From the NCBI GenBank assembly GCA_021731325.1, contig JAKFXP010000009.1, positions 1 through 25,662 of the forward strand: a DNA stretch of 25,662 nt, read 5' to 3'. A model generated the notes under the pieces. The model did not search any database. It had not been told where the DNA came from and was given only the letters and a program-made list of their open reading frames with translations. Position 1 is the first letter of the stretch. Each line of letters starts with the position of its first letter. This stretch comes from Parcubacteria group bacterium. GTDB lineage: Bacteria > Patescibacteriota > Minisyncoccia > Phycocordibacterales > UBA12088. Of this stretch, positions 25,166 to 25,662 are shown in pieces. A program made the translations under genes and the position numbers.

Positions 25166-25636
25166 ATGAAAGGTCACGAAGCATTTGATCGGATTGAGGG
25201 TACGAATCAGGTACCGGAAACCTCTTTTGATTTTATTGCCGATCGTGCGGACACCATCCTTGGAGCGCTCGATGAGGTATTGGAGGCATATTCAGAGGTA
25301 ACTCTCCCCAGTGGTGAGGTAGTGGCCGCTGTCGCTGAACATGAGCGTCTCGTTGCAAAGGCGCAACGTCTATTAGAGGGTATACAAGGTTTGCGTGAAC
25401 AAGTCGAAGCAAAAGACGAGTATCATGCAGAACGAGCGGTCGCTATGCTCGAAGACGCGATTGAGGCAATGACCGAGTATCTCTCGGTGCGCGCTGATTT
25501 ATTAAATGAAGCACATAAAAATCCAAGCGCCCAGCGTCTCGTAACGGTACTTGATCGTATTTCTGAAACACTTATCCCCAGTACAGGACAAGGGATGCAT
25601 GATGAACAGTACCTCGTAGAGAAAAAAGCCGCATAA
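25166..25636 (+). CDS. Hypothetical alpha-helical (coiled-coil) protein
   Basis: The 156-aa soluble acidic protein is not recognised. Nearly the whole length reads as helix with heptad-like Leu/Ala/Val spacing, e.g. RADTILGALDEVLEAYSEV and EHERLVAKAQRLLEGI, then a second helical block around AMLEDAIEAMTEYLSVRADLL. No membrane segment, cysteine or catalytic motif is seen. The promoter and start agree with the leaderless pattern of its neighbours. Structural or scaffold roles are possible but unproven. Confidence 0.75.
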   Translation: MKGHEAFDRIEGTNQVPETSFDFIADRADTILGALDEVLEAYSEVTLPSGEVVAAVAEHERLVAKAQRLLEGIQGLREQVEAKDEYHAERAVAMLEDAIEAMTEYLSVRADLLNEAHKNPSAQRLVTVLDRISETLIPSTGQGMHDEQYLVEKKAA

Positions 25637-25648
25637 TACCTTGCATAT

Positions 25649-25662
25649 ATGAGTCGAACAGG
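25649..25662 (+). CDS. Possible start of next gene (partial)
   Basis: ATGAGTCGAACAGG begins 13 nt after the stop at 25636 and reads MSRT before the window ends. It is too short to judge beyond its position. Confidence 0.3.

Overview
The window looks like a chromosomal segment from a member of the Candidate Phyla Radiation (Patescibacteria), most likely a Parcubacteria/Kaiserbacteria-like lineage. This is inferred, not searched. The grounds are introns and helix expansions in the 23S rRNA, a 16S rRNA with changes at several broad-range primer sites, a 16S gene separated from 23S-5S, compact genes, and several membrane or surface proteins of the kind common in that group. The standard genetic code fits: TGA acts as a stop and no recoding is needed.

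Layout. Bases 1-2852 are the 3' two thirds of a 23S rRNA gene. It is interrupted by two group I introns without ORFs, at E. coli-numbered sites 1931 and 2593, and has a long expansion of helix 45. A spacer, the 5S rRNA and a strong terminator follow (to 3201). Bases 3259-12445 hold, on the + strand, a membrane-anchored hypothetical protein, rodA, a polyprenyl sugar-phosphate transferase, a sugar epimerase, folD, secD, secF and a P-loop kinase. A GT4 glycosyltransferase on the - strand overlaps the tail of rodA. Bases 12490-14251 (-) carry a dihydroorotate dehydrogenase and an archaeal-type UMP kinase. A HicB-HicA toxin-antitoxin pair (14372-14850) lies between the real pyrH start and a decayed second copy of that start. 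The 16S rRNA gene (about 15620-17079) is flanked by three tiny membrane-protein genes that have strong sigma70 promoters and Shine-Dalgarno (SD) sites. Bases 17927-18467 are a tRNA-Ile(GAU) locus with tandem and inverted duplications and orphan tRNA halves. Two DUF4430 / intrinsic-factor-like surface proteins follow. The end carries a DEDD exonuclease and hisS (-), divergent from truB (+), then an MsrB-like/DUF192 fusion, a coiled-coil protein and the first codons of another gene.

How it fits together. The window mixes translation (rRNAs, tRNA-Ile, hisS, truB), envelope growth (rodA, glycan-lipid enzymes), Sec export (secD/F), pyrimidine/one-carbon metabolism (pyrD, pyrH, folD) and surface proteins. 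The main theme I see is translation initiation. Many genes start 6-14 nt after an extended -10 (TGN-TANNNT), which predicts leaderless mRNAs. The 16S 3' end lacks the usual CCUCC anti-SD core. Only four genes have clear SD sites: the three small genes around the 16S, and pyrD.
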